Below, one piece after another: positions 22,649 through 23,529 of a stretch of DNA of 23,529 nt. This DNA is from CAZAQV01 sp964487255. Its GTDB lineage: Bacteria > Myxococcota_A > Polyangia > Polyangiales > CAZAQV01. The notes below the pieces were generated by a model. It saw only the letters and a program-made list of their open reading frames with translations. It was not told the DNA's origin and did not search any database. The translations under genes were made by a program, and so were the position numbers. Every line of letters starts with the position of its first letter. Position 1 is the stretch's first letter. The stretch is from positions 1 to 23,529 of the forward strand of contig CAZAQV010000047.1 of NCBI GenBank assembly GCA_964487255.1, written 5' to 3'.

Positions 22649-23359
22649 TCATCCCGGAAGTGACTCGCAGGCGACGCCGTCGCCATCTCCGTCGAGACGG
22701 TGCGGGTCCCCTGGGCCGCTCGCCTCGAAGAAGGCCTGGGCCTCCGGCTGAGTCCGGAAGTCGGAGCAATCCCGGTCCGCTCCCCGCAACGGTGGAAACG
22801 ACGGCAAGGCGCTCTGATTCAGCGACTCGAGAGAGGGTTGGCCGTCTGCCCATAAGCCTCGGGCCGAAGCGCGGGCTTGCCGCTGGGCTCGGAGAAAGAC
22901 TCCCTGCCGTGCAAACGGATAGCTCGTGTAAGCGTTCGCGTAACCGGCCTCAATGAGCCGGAGATTCACCAGTATGGTGGGCCGGCCGTCCTCCACGAGC
23001 CACACATAGGCGACAGTCCGGCCGTAGCGGTCCTTGTGACCGGTAGCTGCGTTGGCCGCATCGAATTCCAGTTCCACCCGGCGGTCCGCCACGAGCGCCT
23101 CGGCAAAGGCCGACGCACGCTCTCCCAACCCCTGGATAACATCCCGACGGAGGCCAGTCCGATCGACATCGCGTGAGAGCTTGGGGCTAGAGTGCTTCTC
23201 GGGCGAGTCGATCCCGATCAAGCGAACGATCGTCCCGTCGGATAGCTGGAAGGTGTCGCCATCGACGACGCGGGTGACCGTCTGGGCAGAGGCATCCCCG
23301 AGCAGGGCCACGACCGCGACCGCGGCAAGGAAGATGGGAGCTCTTGAAGACCGAGCCAT
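22649..23359 (-). CDS. Secreted thermonuclease (SNase-like) with C-terminal excalibur calcium-binding domain
   Basis: The protein has 236 residues from ATG 23359, preceded by GGAGGG nine bases upstream. Residues 1-25 are a signal peptide (MARSSRAPIFLAAVAVVALL, cleavage probably after ASA). The SNase domain keeps the catalytic residues of staphylococcal nuclease: VVDGDTF, RLIGIDSPEK (Arg, Asp and Glu), ASAFAEALVADRRVELEFD and DRYGRTVAYVWL (second Arg). The C-terminal 40 residues are an excalibur domain with the DGDGDGVAC calcium loop and paired Cys (DRDCSDF). It should cut DNA and RNA outside the cytoplasm in a calcium-dependent way, for nutrient use or removal of extracellular DNA. An open frame continues 34 codons upstream to 23461, but the signal peptide and ribosome site fix this start. 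It lies 270 bases upstream of the SEDS cassette on the same strand and is probably independent of it. Confidence 0.93.
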   Translation of the reverse strand: MARSSRAPIFLAAVAVVALLGDASAQTVTRVVDGDTFQLSDGTIVRLIGIDSPEKHSSPKLSRDVDRTGLRRDVIQGLGERASAFAEALVADRRVELEFDAANAATGHKDRYGRTVAYVWLVEDGRPTILVNLRLIEAGYANAYTSYPFARQGVFLRAQRQARASARGLWADGQPSLESLNQSALPSFPPLRGADRDCSDFRTQPEAQAFFEASGPGDPHRLDGDGDGVACESLPG

Positions 23360-23529
23360 GAGGGACGACCCTCCGAGATGATGAATCGGCACCTCGAAGC
23401 AGAGCTTGGAGCCCGCAGATGCGCAAGGAGCGTCGGTAACCCCGTCACACCCCTCCCCCATCTTGCCCTCACCCTAAGCGCTCCCCACACTCCCGGCCCA
23501 TGCCCACGGCCCCCACGAAGCTCCAGCGC

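Overview
The window is a GC-rich, gene-dense bacterial segment with heavy use of GTG and TTG starts, short spacings and 1 to 8 base gene overlaps. I cannot fix the taxon from sequence alone. The style and the SEDS-type cell-wall genes would fit a diderm such as Gemmatimonadota, but that is a guess. No rRNA, tRNA, CRISPR array, transposase or integrase is visible.

Layout from left to right. (1) Positions 1-527, minus strand: the 5' part of an unrecognised Gly/Ala-rich, probably membrane-associated protein that runs off the left edge. (2) Positions 778-4082, plus strand: an mcrB-mcrC pair, a type IV restriction system whose McrB carries an EVE/PUA-like domain in front of the AAA+ motor. (3) Positions 4096-13219, minus strand: a four-gene operon, convergent with mcrBC (13 bases between the stop codons). 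Its transcription order is a NucS-like PD-(D/E)XK protein, a type III-like Res helicase-nuclease, a long Mod-type adenine methyltransferase, and a UvrD-like helicase fused to a RelE/ParE-like N-terminal domain. Junctions are 8-base overlap, 1-base overlap and 4-base gap, so the four proteins are probably made together. (4) Positions 13261-14478, minus strand: a candidate promoter for that operon, a hairpin, the 3' remnant of an endonuclease/exonuclease/phosphatase gene, and an HNH endonuclease gene. A 13-base inverted repeat lies upstream of the HNH gene. Items 2 to 4 form a defence island.

(5) Positions 14706-22378, minus strand: a five-gene cassette in which every junction is a 4-base ATGA or GTGA overlap. 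It encodes a very large SEDS-like polytopic protein (1098 residues), a class B-like penicillin-binding transpeptidase, a four-helix membrane protein with a long coiled-coil tail, a single-pass protein resembling ExbD/MotB, and a small membrane protein. I read it as a non-canonical SEDS-PBP peptidoglycan synthase coupled to a possible TolQR/MotAB/ZorAB-like channel pair. The second half of that reading is inference. (6) Positions 22649-23359, minus strand: a secreted thermonuclease with an excalibur calcium-binding tail.

The two most interesting units are the four-gene restriction-like operon with its RelE-UvrD fusion and the SEDS/PBP/coiled-coil cassette.
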